Of a DNA stretch of 64,000 nt, positions 12,153 to 23,106 are shown piece after piece; within the stretch, counting starts at the first letter, position 1; every line of letters starts with the position of its first letter. The DNA comes from Isoetes taiwanensis (lineage: Eukaryota; Streptophyta; Lycopodiopsida; Isoetales; Isoetaceae). The DNA is taken from NCBI GenBank assembly GCA_021234155.1, contig JAJEKV010000045.1, positions 6,033,470 to 6,097,469 of the forward strand, written 5' to 3'. The notes beneath the pieces are model-generated. The model saw only the letters and a list, made by a program, of their open reading frames with translations, was not told where the DNA came from and did not search any database. A program made the position numbers and the translations under genes.

Positions 12153-12800
12153 CATAAGGTTATGAACTAGGCTGAACATGGTGGCAAAGGACCTTTTTAA
12201 CAATGTAAGTTTTCTCATCTTATTGTTGTAATGAAGTTGAAACATTTACTAGCTAACGTTGGACATTTCTGATATTGTTATTTCAAAATTTTAGGGCAAA
12301 AATAAATGATGCACGCCGGTTAGATGCATGCTACTTACAGTCTGGAGTGATCGGCATTGACTATAATGCAAATGGCAGTGGCAGAGTATGGTGAGTACTA
12401 AGGGTATTTCCCTTAGAACTGTAGCTAGCAAGGGCTTTAGCTCATGCACTAGGGTTTGGCATGCTGGCTATAAATTTAAGGCTTGGCTATGGCATCCCCT
12501 TGTGATAAAGCTTTGATCGTGGGTAATAGGGCTAAAAATGGCACTCAAAAAAAGTGACAAGATGCAAGAAATTTCTTCTGTGCTGCACACTAGTGAAGCC
12601 AAAGAATCTGATGGCATTGGCAAAGCTGTAAATCCCATTCAAGCTAATCAGGTTTAGGCTTATGGGCTTATTAACAATTTTCGTCTATAATTTTTATCGG
12701 GCATGTACAGCGGACGCTCGAATCGAAATCAGCACTGAGGGTATTTCTGATATTCAAAATCAAAAGTTAAGGGGTCTTTTCACCTTAAGCGCCGATTTGG
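12153..12800. other. No gene recognised; possible old element body
   Basis: No reading frame of note. It lies between the LINE and the leader of the older minus-strand LTR element, so it may be unrecognisable internal sequence of that element, but nothing in it proves this. Confidence 0.4.
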
Positions 12801-13154
12801 GTTTTGGGCCCAAATGCTGATGTAGGGGGTTCGGCTAAAGGGCATCCTAAGCTAATTGAAAAGTTTCTGACGCAATGGAAGAAAAATCTCCTCCATCCGA
12901 GTTACCTACAAAAAGTTATGGCCTCCAGAAATAGAGGACCTCATTCTGACAAAATTATAACATGGTCACATCTTACTATCTTGGATTCTCTCTTTGTAAC
13001 CAACTCATTTTCCACATAGATGGCCACCAATCATGCTACCTATAGGTTCCTAGGACAATTTTCTACGTTAAAGTCACCAACTAACTAACGATCTAACGAG
13101 TTAAATATGGTCAGTACAATGATCTGGTCCACCAAAATCATGCTTTGATACCAT
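12801..13154 (-). mobile_element. Leader of the older LTR retrotransposon
   Basis: Immediately left of an LTR start (TGTGACGC at 13155) lies a primer-binding site read on the minus strand. The adjoining leader resembles the leader of the younger element: atggtcagt...ctggtc-accaa-a-catgct here against atggtcagtgctagttcctggtc near 24806. This places it inside an LTR element whose 5' LTR begins at 13155 and extends right. The gag and pol of that element are not visible further left. Confidence 0.65.
13141..13153 (-). promoter_or_regulatory. Primer-binding site of the older element
   Basis: The minus strand reads TGGTATCAAAGCA. This is close to the TGGTATCAGAGC site used by plant Gypsy elements for initiator-Met tRNA, with one change. 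It sits one base from the LTR edge. Confidence 0.75.
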
Positions 13155-13301
13155 TGTGACGCTCCCTGAACCTATACGATGCTCCCATCAGATAATGGAA
13201 AATTCCCTTCCCATGACGACCTCATCATCATCGGAAAGGGCCCTCCATCTACCTCGGGCGGTCAAGTGTCCCGGGTAAAGGATAGAGAGGTGTCATTCAT
13301 C
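13155..13301 (-). mobile_element. Older LTR, 3' piece, interrupted by the younger element
   Basis: It begins TGTGACGCTCCCTG like the younger LTR but then has ~145 bp absent from it. Read rightward it continues at 26498 after the younger element. Joining the two pieces gives an LTR of about 1.43 kb bounded by TGTGACG and an inverted ...CGTTATA end. Confidence 0.7.
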
Positions 13302-14928
13302 TATGGCGCTCCTGCTAAATATCTGTCCCGGCCGTACACTTTCGGCAGGAAATCCCCATCCCGCTCAGCGGCCTTACAGGGCCCTCCGTCGTCCCTTTCT
13401 GGAACCTCCGTAGTGTGGGAAGGGGACACGAAAGGTGTCTTGCGCCCCTTCCCCTATGGGCTCCTATCCAAAGTGAAGCATAAACCGTCGAGAACTAGCA
13501 ATACAATACAATATGCTACCCTCGAAGGGTAGCTCAACCCAGCATATCCATAGATGCAAAGAACATAATCATATGCCATAAAACATGAGAGCTCCTACCC
13601 ATGGCTCCGGAGCACATAAGGAAGTCGGCCGACTAGATAGGCCTCAAGATAGATCGGGGGCCGGAGTCATAACAATGGCGAGGCTGGCATAAGACAATGG
13701 CTAGGGTTGACCACTCCATCCGCCCCTCACATTGCATACTTTGCGGATGAGCTAGATCAAGCGTGGCATGACTCTAACCTTCCTGATCACGCAATCCCAT
13801 GGCATCACCCATCGGGACTACTCGGGTTGCATCTCCCCGGGTCCGGCCGAGGTAGGAAGGGTTGCATCTCCCCTTCAGTCTAGAGGCTCCACGGGCGACT
13901 AGAGAATCGTGGCGACACACGATTTGTACCCCGAACCCCCAAAACAAGAGCCAGGCTGACACTTGCAACTCTTGAGAGGGGGTGACACCATTGCCCTGGG
14001 AGGTGTCGGGACCCATGCTCGGCCCACACAAAGTGACCAGACCATAAGCCTAGCCCACTATGGGATCCCCCCCAAGCCCCCACTCGGCGGGGATCCACCC
14101 TCCATCTTGCCTCTAGCCCGTTGTGTAGTCTTTGAGTCACATCATAGCTTCCATAGCCGGTGGGTTCCCTATGCACAGCAACTAATAGGAACTAAGGGAT
14201 CTACACTAGGAGCATACTACATATGGCCCTAGGTCTCTACCCCCCTTCCCAATACAAGAGGAGCAAACATGATCAACCAACATCCCATAACATCATATCA
14301 TGATAATCATAATAAGAACATCTTAACCTAATCATACATATCTAACTATCAGTTAGGGTTCCTTGATTAGGGTTCAAGATGTTCAACAAAGGTTCTAGGG
14401 TGGCTCTACTCAAGATACAACACACAAACCCATCTGGATTGCTAACTTCCAGATGCACTACTATGACTCTACTCCACCTATCTGCTCCAGAAGCGCTTCC
14501 TCCCATTCCTAGCGTCTCCATTGCTCCTTGAAGGGGTCGTGGTCATGCTCCCTCTACGATCATCCACACTCTTCAGGGGCTGCTGCACCAGGCTATGCTA
14601 TGACGAACGATGCTCGAAACGGGGTTTCGAGCGCGTGGAGGAGTGTTCAGGTGCTAGAGTCAGGAAAAGGGTCTAGGGTTAGGGTTTGAGCCAATATAGG
14701 TGTGGGTCCACATGGGATGCCACGTGGCACCACTAGGACGAGGCCGTGTGGCAGTTGCCCAATAGGATAAGGCCATGTGGAAATGGAAGGTTATCTAAGT
14801 TAAACAATTAACTTAGATGTGCACCCCTTGCCACTCTTTAAGGCATACAAGGCTACCTAGGTAGACTTGTATGGTGACGGGTCCAAGAATATACGTATTT
14901 ATAGCGTATATTCCCCTGGAACGTCACA
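13302..14928 (-). mobile_element. 3' LTR of the younger chromovirus
   Basis: Minus-strand start TGTGACGTTCC at 14928 mirrors its other end; the LTR tips are inverted copies (TGTGACG...CGTCACA). The 13302 end has decayed to tatggcgctcctgc, against tgtgacgctccctgc in the 5' LTR. The body aligns throughout with 24855-26497, with many scattered substitutions and small indels, especially around CG-rich words. Confidence 0.9.
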
Positions 14929-14943
14929 TTCTCCCCCCTTTAG
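14929..14943 (-). promoter_or_regulatory. Polypurine tract
   Basis: The minus strand reads TAAAGGGGGGAGAA directly before the TGTGACG start of the 3' LTR. This is the expected plus-strand DNA primer site. Confidence 0.85.
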
Positions 14944-15760
14944 GACATGCTATCATCAGCATTGCACTAAGGTGATGAACTTACTCTATCCTGCAAAACC
15001 ACAAAAGAACATAAACACCAATTTAAACGATCAACTTCCTATTAAAGAGTTAAATGTCAAAATTTAGGCTATATTTGTACTTATACAAAATTATATAGCC
15101 TTAACAAGGTTACTTCTTACGATAATAATTCAAAATATTATTATAAGAGTTATTAGGGTTCATAATCTAAATTATGGTTCCCCCATCTTCTCGTAATGCG
15201 CCCCACCTCGATGCTCACTTCTCACTTTCCTGCACAAGGGGCACATTACGTTAGTTTAATTAATAAGTTTGTGGTTTTAGGTGACCACCCCCCTTACCCA
15301 TACCTTGCACTCGATCATGGCCCTTTCGGATTTGAGCTTAAGGACCATTTAAGATGATCCTATCATCGCCCATGATCAAGTGCTACCTTGTACACGATCA
15401 CCCCGATCGAGTACACCCCAGTGCATCATGCCCCAAGGGTTTTAAGCTAGGGAACGTCTCACGATCCCATCATCGCACATGATCACTTTGACCTTCACCA
15501 TGACCCCCTATGGCGGTGTCGCGAGCCCAGCATGCATTGGCATAGGGAGCATCCGACCGATGTCCCATCATCGCGCACTATGCCTCACTTCCTCTCTCGC
15601 ATGACCCTATTGGTCATGCGCACCTCGGTGCATGTTGGCAACGCCTTAAAGGCTTATCTCATCATCGCCCACATGTTCCAAGATTACGGCATATGTATTC
15701 CACTGGCTAGAATACATCACGCGGGAGCTAGAGGCTAACTAAGAAACATACTAAGCTAAC
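14944..15760 (-). repeat. Non-coding 3' region with ~100-bp degenerate repeats
   Basis: Between the end of pol and the PPT. A phrase like atcc-atcatcgc-catgatc recurs at about 15356, 15464, 15563 and 15657, so the period is near 100 bp. Each unit includes a run of Cs and a cgatc word. I see no coding sequence. Confidence 0.65.
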
Positions 15761-15761
15761 C

Positions 15762-16318
15762 TCACGGCAGAGTCGGGAGATTAAACCAAGTCGGAGGCGA
15801 CTTCAGCCCATCAAACTCCTTCATATAACTTTGGGTATTGCTTCTCCAAATCCACGCTTCAATACCCATGTCGCGTCTTCCACGGGCAAGTGCTTCCACT
15901 TGACCAAATCTTTGGAAGGCGAGACCTCCTAGTCTTCTTGAATGACTTATCAAGAAGTAACTTCGGGCACTTTCGAGGCACAATTTAACTTGCTCCTCAG
16001 TCATTTCCAACAAAGTTGGAGTATCCAAGACCTCCTCGGGGTTAGGATTGTGCTTTTTCAATAAACTTACATGGAAGACCTTGTGAACTTTAAGATGGGC
16101 CGGAAGATCCAACTTGTAGGCTTGGGAGCCCACTCTCTCCAAAATCTTGAACGGACCAGCCCATCGAGGGGCAAGCTTCTTGCAACTCCCAATCCGAAGC
16201 TTAGCTTGCTTTACCTTGATCTTTAACCACACACTGTCATATACCTTGAACTCCCTTACGGTCCTGTGCCTGTCGACTACACTCTTTTGCCGACTTCTTG
16301 CTGCTAGGAGTTAACCCC
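15762..16318 (-). pseudogene. Integrase C-terminus and chromodomain
   Basis: The upper part reads AGPFKILERVGSQAYKLDLP and KVHKVFHVSLLKKHNPN, the usual GPF/Y module of chromoviral integrases. Below this, one frame holds KSFKKTRRSRLPK and, after a one-base shift near 15910, the other reads DLVKWKHLPVEDATW. These are the halves of a chromodomain with its conserved K-W and A-T-W positions. Chromodomains in this position direct integration toward particular chromatin marks. The frameshift and a TGA shortly after the motif would truncate it. Another break lies between 16232 and the integrase core at 16319. Confidence 0.85.
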
Positions 16319-17623
16319 TCACTTCTTCCACCAACTGCTGCATATCTCCGAGCATCTGCTGGGACACTTCAACCTTAGACACAGGATTGTGCCAAGTGTC
16401 CGGATTAGGCACTGGTACCCGTAATTTACCATGAAAGGAGACATCTGAGATGACTCCTGCTTGGCACTATTGTAGGCGAATTCCACCAAGTGGATGTACT
16501 CATCCCACTTGGACTGCTTATTCCACACATAGCTTCGAAGCATATCTTCAATGATTCGATTCGTCCTCTCTGTCTGACCATCTGTTTGGGGATGATATGC
16601 CATGCTCATGGAGAGCTTCATCTGAATGGTGCTAAAGAGGTCCTGCCAAAAAGCACTCATAAACTTGGAATCTCTGTCCGAAATTATTTCCCGAGGCATG
16701 CCATGAAGCCTAAAAATCTCTTTTACAAATAACTTGGTGGTATCTAATGCTGTGTCCGTAGTCTTACAGGGCACAAAATGTGCCATCTTAGATAATTTGT
16801 CTACTACGACCATCAATGCATCCTTGCCTCGAAGAGTCTTGGGAAGTCCTGTGATAAAATCCATGCTTATCACTTCCCATTTTGCGTTTGGCACTGCTAG
16901 AGGTTCCAAGGCTCCTGGAATTCGAAGCTGCTCCGCTTTGGTTTGCTGACACAACTGGCACTCACGAATATATCTTGCTATCTGCTTCTTCATTCCCGAC
17001 CAGAAATAGCTACTTCGAATCTTGAAGTAGGTCTTCATAAAACCTGCATGCCCTGCTATTGGGCTGTTGTGTGTGTCATGAAGAGTTAACTTCCTTACAC
17101 CTGACGATTCGGGAACACACAACTTATGCTTATGGTACAACAAGTTGCCTTCCTTCCTATAATGCTTGAAGGCTTCTCGTTCCTTATCTGTTCTAGCCTC
17201 CCTGGAGAGGCTTTCCCATACCTCCTTGAAATCACCGTCAGATGGTAATGTCTCCTCAATTTTCTTGCCATACCTACTCGAAAGAGTTGATATAGCATTA
17301 CAATGTGTTCTCATCTCAAGGGGTCTTCTAGAAAGAGCATCAACAACCACATTCAACTTACCTGGCTTATAAGCAATCTCGAAATCATACTCTTCTAGGA
17401 ATTCCATCCACCTCCTTTGCCTTAGATTGAGGAGCGGTTGGGTAAAGATGTATTGGAGGCTCTGGTGATCAGTATCTAACTGAAACTTCCTCCCGAGCAA
17501 ATAATGCCTCCAAATACGAAGAGCTCTCACAATGGCTAGAAGTTCCTGATCACGGGTTGGATAGCGCTGCTCGGTGTCGTTCAACTTCTTGGAATCATAG
17601 GCTATTACCCTTCCTTCTTGCAT
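16319..17623 (-). CDS. Chromovirus RNase H and integrase (434 codons open)
   Basis: The N-terminal third is RNase H: IAYDSKKLNDTEQRY, LAIVRALRIWRHYL, LDTDHQSLQYI and a final VVDALSRR. The integrase zinc finger follows as H...H (HDTHNSPIAGHAGF) and CQLCQQTKAEQ. The catalytic core has ISMDFITGLPKT (first Asp), ISDRDSKFMSAFW (second Asp) and QTERTNRIIEDML (Glu), so the D,D,E residues are all present. It cuts LTR ends and joins them to host DNA. The frame is open for 434 codons but is separated from the RT frame by a stop near 17630-17640 and from the GPF/Y module by a frame change. The protein lies in the normal pol order. Confidence 0.92.
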   Translation of the reverse strand: MQEGRVIAYDSKKLNDTEQRYPTRDQELLAIVRALRIWRHYLLGRKFQLDTDHQSLQYIFTQPLLNLRQRRWMEFLEEYDFEIAYKPGKLNVVVDALSRRPLEMRTHCNAISTLSSRYGKKIEETLPSDGDFKEVWESLSREARTDKEREAFKHYRKEGNLLYHKHKLCVPESSGVRKLTLHDTHNSPIAGHAGFMKTYFKIRSSYFWSGMKKQIARYIRECQLCQQTKAEQLRIPGALEPLAVPNAKWEVISMDFITGLPKTLRGKDALMVVVDKLSKMAHFVPCKTTDTALDTTKLFVKEIFRLHGMPREIISDRDSKFMSAFWQDLFSTIQMKLSMSMAYHPQTDGQTERTNRIIEDMLRSYVWNKQSKWDEYIHLVEFAYNSAKQESSQMSPFMVNYGYQCLIRTLGTILCLRLKCPSRCSEICSSWWKK

Positions 17624-17640
17624 AAGGACTCCACCTGTCG

Positions 17641-18870
17641 CTATCTTACTTGATCTGTTGCTACTATCTTGTCCTTGTCCGGATCTGGCAGAACTAGCAC
17701 TGGTGCTGTTGTTAAGGCTTCCTTAAGCTTTTCAAATGAAGCTTGAACATTTTCTAACCAATGTGTTCTCCAATCTTTCACCTTAACACTCTTAGTGAGG
17801 TCCGTCAAAGGGGACGCCCACTTAGCAAACTCCTTGACGAACTTTCTGTAATAACCTGCCAGACCCAGAAAGCTTCTTACCTCTGCCACATTCTTTGGAG
17901 CTGGCCAATCCACTACTGCTTCAATCTTTGCGGGGTCGGTGGAGATCCCTTCTGCCGATATGACATGGCCCAAGTACTCCACTCTTTCGGTAGCAAAGTG
18001 GCATTTGGAGAGCTTTCCATACAAGCGATGCCGCCTCAACTTTTCCAACACCCTTCTCAAATACTGACCATGATCTTCAATGGACTTGCTGTAGACTAGA
18101 ATATCGTCGAAGAAGACAATGACAAACTCATCTAAGAAATCCCTGAAGACGTCGTTCATGAGGCGCATAAAAGTTGCTGGCGCATTCGATAGTCCAAAGG
18201 GCATTACTGTAAACTCAAAGTGACCATACCGCATTCTGAAGGCGGTCTTATAGATATCTTCTTCCTTTATCCTTATTTGGTGGTAGCCTGACCTTAAGTC
18301 AATTTTAGAGAATACCTTTGCTCCTTGGAGCTGGTCCATCAAATCATCTGCCCTTGGCAATGCATACTTATTCTTTATCGTCTGCTTGTTGAGCTGGCGA
18401 TAGTCTATGCACATTCTTAAACTGCCATCTTTCTTCTTCATGAAGAGTATAGGTGCTCCAAAAGAAGACACACTTGCTCTAATAAACCCAAGCTCAAGCA
18501 ATTCCTGGAGCTGCTTCTTGAGCTCAATCAACTCCGGGGTGCTCATCCTGTATGGTGCCTTGCTGGTAGGCTTAGCATCAGGAGCTAATGTGATCTCACA
18601 CTCCACACCCCTGTAAGGTGGTAGCTGCCGGATTTCATCTGGGAATACATCCTTGAATTCCGAAATGAGCCTTGCTACTGGCTTGGGCAACTGATTCCCC
18701 TTTTGGTTGCTTCCATCCTGCTTATTGGGCTCAATTGCCTCTAACCTCAAAATATAATCCACCTTATTTCTTTCTATACTTTTCCTTAGCTGCTTCAAAG
18801 AAATACACTTCATAGAAGAAGCTGCCTTCTTACCTTTCACTATGAATTTGGTGCCGTCCGGTGCTGTCAT
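17641..18870 (-). CDS. Chromovirus reverse transcriptase (409 codons open)
   Basis: Uninterrupted over the whole RT domain. Motifs in order: [68 protein letters not shown], the catalytic FFDDILVYS (F-D-D in place of the commoner Y-V/I-D-D), [21 protein letters not shown] and [17 protein letters not shown]. It copies the genomic RNA into cDNA inside the particle. The catalytic aspartates are intact, so this segment has been under constraint or the insertion is fairly recent. The N-terminal part overlaps the protease frame at 18867. Confidence 0.94.
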   Translation of the reverse strand: MTAPDGTKFIVKGKKAASSMKCISLKQLRKSIERNKVDYILRLEAIEPNKQDGSNQKGNQLPKPVARLISEFKDVFPDEIRQLPPYRGVECEITLAPDAKPTSKAPYRMSTPELIELKKQLQELLELGFIRASVSSFGAPILFMKKKDGSLRMCIDYRQLNKQTIKNKYALPRADDLMDQLQGAKVFSKIDLRSGYHQIRIKEEDIYKTAFRMRYGHFEFTVMPFGLSNAPATFMRLMNDVFRDFLDEFVIVFFDDILVYSKSIEDHGQYLRRVLEKLRRHRLYGKLSKCHFATERVEYLGHVISAEGISTDPAKIEAVVDWPAPKNVAEVRSFLGLAGYYRKFVKEFAKWASPLTDLTKSVKVKDWRTHWLENVQASFEKLKEALTTAPVLVLPDPDKDKIVATDQVR

Positions 18871-19260
18871 GGCGATCTCATTATGGTCATGGTTCGATCA
18901 TGGCTTTTATTTGGCTTTAGGAACTCCATTCCTACTATAAGGTCATACCTTCCAATTTCCATGACCTCTGCCCCCCATCGCCACTTACTTCCACTAAGGT
19001 CTATGTCGAATGTGATCCTCCTCCTCTTAGTGTGCGAATGGCGCCGTTTTGCCATAACAACCCGGGCCTTGGCTTAGACTTCAATACCTTGTTCTTCATT
19101 AGGGCAGCCAGCCTAGGAGAAGCAAAGTTGTGCGAGCTACCTGTGTCTATGAGGACTACATATGGGTTGCTATCTATGATTCCATCAGCCGCAATGGCCG
19201 TCGGACCGATTTTCAATATCACGACTCAATATTTGCCTGGATATGGCACTCACCATCTAT
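18867..19260 (-). pseudogene. Chromovirus aspartic protease
   Basis: The active-site triad reads VVLIDTGSSHNFASPRLAAL (~19165-19105), the DTG of retroviral-type proteases. A second frame, after a shift near 19050, continues MEIGRYDLIVGMEFLKP, the usual distal block. It releases gag and pol products by cleavage and works as a dimer. One frame change splits it. It lies in the canonical place between gag and RT. Confidence 0.88.
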
Positions 19261-19299
19261 GAAGTCCTAGGCCTCATGCTGGTCGTCGTCTTCATCCTA

Positions 19300-20607
19300 C
19301 GTCGGTGAATCCCAATCCCAAGTTACGCCAAAGGCTGCATGCATGGCGAATGGGCAATCATGTGTTCGGTGCCACGGCTGGAAGTCACCTGAAACATAGC
19401 TTCTTCTCGATACACTCCTGTCTCTTCTCTTTCATCGGACTGTCTAGAAGACGCTTTATCATGCTGCCCCCTGATGCATTCTGCGGCTTACGGTCCCCAA
19501 AGGTCTTACCCTGAGCTCTTCCTGCTTTGGCCTCCGATGGCATAGGCTGGCGATTGCTTACTCGGCGGTACTGCCCTTGGTACTGCCCCGTTGACTTTCC
19601 CTTGAAAGCCGACTGTTTCTCCCCTGGCGTTGGTGGAGTTTCTTCCAAACTTATGGCTTTATCCTCGGCTTTTGCCGCTGATTTTGGGTTGATTGCTCAG
19701 ACTAGCCTTTTGATATTCTTTGTTCAATCCCTCAATGTAAGTTTCAAGCCGCTTGCCTTTCGAAACTCAGGGAACATGGAGCACGAGTCGCATGAATTCC
19801 TCTGTATGCTTTGCTCTTGACAAGGTACCACCTGGTTCAATCGTAGAATTGCCGGATCTGCTTTTGCTAGTATGTGACCTAGGCACATAATGTCTGCGAA
19901 AGGCCTTCTTGAAGGTCTTGAATGCGCAAGCCCCGTTCCTTTTGAGCTTGTTGGACTTTCGTAGCCTTTCCACCAATTCTAGCTGCTCCTATCAAGTTTG
20001 CTGTAGCAACCTTCCCTATATCCTTGTCCTTCATGCCATAAGAGTTGCCAAACTCTTCCATCTCGTCAAGCCAGGCTTCTGCCTCCATACCTGACCTGTC
20101 CTTCCCTGAGAACTGACCCAACTTCCTAGTCTTCCACACATTGCTCATAGCTTTGTCAACTTTCTTTTGATAGTCATCGCCTTCCCTTGCCACGGCTCTT
20201 ACGTGAAGTATCGGACTCACTTTCGAGCTAGAACTGTCTTGGTACATGCAAGGGTCCCGATGAACTGGAGCTAGGTGGTGTTGGACTCCTTATGTTTCTC
20301 CTTTTCCTCTTCCCGTCTCTGACATTTCCCTGATTGCCTTCCCCTTCTGGTTGTGGTCCCTCCTCGACGCCTTGCTGAGGTAGTGGTGGGGGAGGTGGTA
20401 GTGCAGGTGCATATTCTTGGGCATTCATCAATGGGGTGGCCCAGTGGATCAGCTGATGCATCTGATTCCTCATCTGAACGAGCCTTGCGTTGATTGCTTC
20501 CGGCGTCATTTCCTCGTTGTTGTCATCTGGATCACGTCCGAATAGGTTTCTAGGTACCCACTGGTGATGTCGGCCCTGGCCTTGAGAACTTGAGCCGGTG
20601 TTCCTTG
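19300..20607 (-). pseudogene. Chromovirus gag (capsid, nucleocapsid)
   Basis: From the putative splice acceptor at 20608 the frame opens with GSSSQGQGRHHQWVPRNLF, then a proline-rich tract with LPPPPPLPQQ and a basic stretch. The capsid segment contains LGQFSGKDRSGMEAEAWLD and FKKAFRRHYVP, typical of plant Gypsy gag. HTEEFMRLVLHVP follows. A degenerate zinc knuckle with H-M-I-A-H-S-P-C spacing lies near 19340-19385. At least three frame changes interrupt it (near 20240, 19970 and 19770). It forms the particle and packages RNA. The frame open upstream of the ATG at 20509 supports a spliced start. Confidence 0.82.
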
Positions 20608-20615
20608 CTGCAAGG
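20600..20615 (-). promoter_or_regulatory. Candidate splice acceptor before gag
   Basis: The minus strand reads ttaatccttgcag followed by caaggaacaccgg. The gag frame is open from this point, upstream of its first ATG at 20509. A spliced messenger that skips the two upstream ORFs would place gag here. No donor has been identified with confidence. Confidence 0.45.
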
Positions 20616-20832
20616 ATTAATCATCAATACTTGTTATTTAAGTTACACACTAATCATTCTTGCTTACTATTGAATTGTTGTTAGGTACAAAAGAAATTAC
20701 ATGAAAATTCCACTTACAAGTCAAGATCATGGTAAGACATTAATTAGTATATAGAAATACATTTCATGAATTACATGATAATTACTGAAGAGAGGGTTTT
20801 CAATACACTTTAACAAAGCAAATTTTTCCTCA

Positions 20833-22352
20833 TCAGCGCCTCCTCATGGACTTTAAGAAGTTCTTCACATTCTTCAATCCTATCCCCTTGCCGACGTTCT
20901 GCAGGATTCTTGCCGCCGATCCTCCTTCTAATGCTCTTGCCATCTGAGGTTCCGGAAGTTCTGGTGCAGTTGCCACCACTACTGACAAGTGTGCATCCCT
21001 GAGGTGGCCCCTTGCGAAGTCGAGAGCATGAAGTGCTACGGATCTCTTGAAGAGGATAACATGGTCTACTCCATAATCTATCTTGGCATGCTGTCCAAAG
21101 CCTGAGAGTGCTATGAGGAGCGCCACGGATTCTTCTCCTCTTGGGCTGAACTCCTTGTGTAAAACTATCATTTGCCCTTGGCTAAGGACCGGAAGATAGT
21201 GCCTGAGTGATTTATCCCTGCCTCCCGCCGCGGTTCCCGTACCTTTCCTCTGAGCTACTTCCCGAAGACATCTAATGCGAAGAGATCCTCGTGGTCCCTC
21301 CACATTGTTGTTGCGTTTTCCAGATTAATGCTGCTAGATGCTTCCCGCATGCTCATAGAGCGCACTGGTCGGCTTGAGCTTGGGCCTCTTCCCGGCTTGT
21401 ACAACCTGCTTTGGATCTCCTGGAATTCCTCTTCTGGAATGACGGGTTGCTGCTGCTGATACATCTGCCTTATCTGTTGGTAAGCTTGAATGTCTGACAT
21501 AGTTGCTCCAACGTAGGAATGTCTCTCGGCTACCTCCCTTGGAATTTCTTGGTAATCATAGTCGATGAAGTCGCTGCCCTGTTCCTTTGCAATTAGGCTT
21601 AGAAGCTCATCGGTCCTGAGACCTTCTTCTTGACAATAGGGAAGGTTGAGGATGTCGTTGGCGAATATGTACTCCTCGCCGTCGATGATCACCGGAGTGA
21701 GGGCCGTGATACCAATTGGCGGTTCGAAGTCTCGCCTTAGTACTTCTTGTTGCCGGGCCAGACGCCTCTCCATCCTTCTTGCCTCCCTCATCTCCCAACT
21801 TGGGTTCTCTTCCTCTTGCTCTTCATAATCCTGCTCAATCTGCAACATAGGTGTTCCTGATGTGGAGCCGTAGTATTCATACTCCGTAGCCTTGATCTCG
21901 TGAATGTCTATCTGTGTCCTCTGAGTGTCGAGAGGTGCCAAATCCAAAGGTTGAATCGACGGCTCCCCTGGTTGGTTAACTGCCTTATATTGCATGAACA
22001 AAGCTAAGGCTGCTTAGTTTGAGAGGTATCTATGCCTATGATGCTTACAGGTCATATAATCTGGCATGTTTCTGGTTCTATCCCACAACCTATTCTTGGT
22101 CTTAGATCCCCCACCTATGGCTTGGGACATAGAGTCTAGAGAAACCCATTTCCCTCCCCTAGGTGGCAAACTAACTTCCCAGGGTAGGATCTGCTGGTCA
22201 TATTGACAAATGATGTCGGTGTAATAGGGAGTTCTAGTTAAGGTGGCATGAAGATCAAAGAGATGATCAAAGACATGGAAGGCTTGCTCAGCAGGGAAAT
22301 CACAGATGTGATTTGCCTCATTGTACCATCTAACAAAGCTTGATGGCGCCAT
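20833..22352 (-). pseudogene. Extra pre-gag ORF-B (~506 codons), function unknown
   Basis: It starts at ATG 22352 (MAPSSFVRWYNEAN). It reads through one TAA at 22014-22016 in the same frame, then shifts frame once between 21303 and 21255, and ends with a basic tail, FLKSMRRR. Part 1 (112 codons) is rich in aromatics and His. Part 2 is strongly acidic (EEQEEENPSWEMREARR) and Gln-rich. Part 3 has a hydrophobic region with SVALLIALSGFGQHAKIDYG. Only two lesions in 1.5 kb indicate past selection. No standard chromovirus has a gene here. I do not recognise the family. A captured host gene, or a protein related to plant pararetroviruses, are possibilities I cannot test. A TATA box sits ~115 bp upstream of the ATG. 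Confidence 0.6.
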
Positions 22353-22462
22353 TGAGCAGAGATAGCTATGAAAAATGGTTTGTGAAGATGAGTAGGGAGC
22401 TGGAAAATCGCCTGAAGTGCTGAGAGCGGTTTTGATGGGGAGAAAATGACAAATGAGGCCCC

Positions 22463-22470
22463 CTTTTATA
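22463..22470 (-). promoter_or_regulatory. TATA box upstream of ORF-B
   Basis: The minus strand reads tctaTAAAAGggggcc, about 110 bp upstream of the ORF-B ATG. The spacing suits a plant promoter with an 80-bp leader rich in C and T. A second TATAAATA occurs at 23081-23088, just after the ORF-A stop. Confidence 0.55.
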
Positions 22471-22639
22471 GACTAGGGATGCCTCGGGTTCCGTGCACAA
22501 GGGTTCTTGATGGGGGAGACTTCTCTTCTATGGCTATTGTGTCCAAATGAACTACCATGAAGTGCAACCCTAAGCAAAACAACGCAAGAAACACTACATG
22601 GCAATTTGTTGGGTCAAAATTGGTCAATTTGGGCAAAAT

Positions 22640-22960
22640 GGAAAGCTTAAACCGGTGGCTAGGCGAAAATAGGCTCTGCGTGGAGGCCTTGAGAGGGGTT
22701 TTCGCTGCAACCCCGATTTTGGGTCTTTTGGATTTCTACCAAAGATTTCAGGAAAATTAAAGATGCTAGCATGACTATTTGGACAATTCTGACCTAACTA
22801 GGAACTTTTCCTGAGCTAATTGGGTATGATTTGGGCTCGAAATAGTGAAACCGAGTGGCTATGCGAATTTGAGCCCTGCGTGGAGAGCGCAGAGGGGTTT
22901 TTCGCACAGTGACCCGATTTCGGGTCTTTTCGATCCGAATTTTGATTAGTTAAATTAGGG
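22640..22960 (-). repeat. Direct repeat of ~90 bp, two copies 200 bp apart
   Basis: Copy 1 (about 22653-22735) and copy 2 (about 22856-22940) share ggcta-gcgaa, ctgcgtggag, gaggggtttttcgc and ccgattt-gggtctttt in the same order. They lie upstream of the ORF-B TATA box, where paired upstream elements would be expected. Confidence 0.7.
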
Positions 22961-23106
22961 TACTTTACTAATTTAGCCTATTTTGATCCTTACAATTATG
23001 ATGGCCAAAACTAAACTAGAATTTGAGCAATCTAAACACATCTTCATACAAACCAAAGTCAGCTTGCAAACAAAATTTTATATTTATAGGGGGGGAAATT
23101 TATCGA

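Noticed and set aside
13141-14928. Tandem LTR-internal-LTR array from unequal recombination
   Set aside because: The 145-bp extra segment, the near-equal LTR lengths and the 4-of-5 TSD are better explained by nested insertion into an older LTR.
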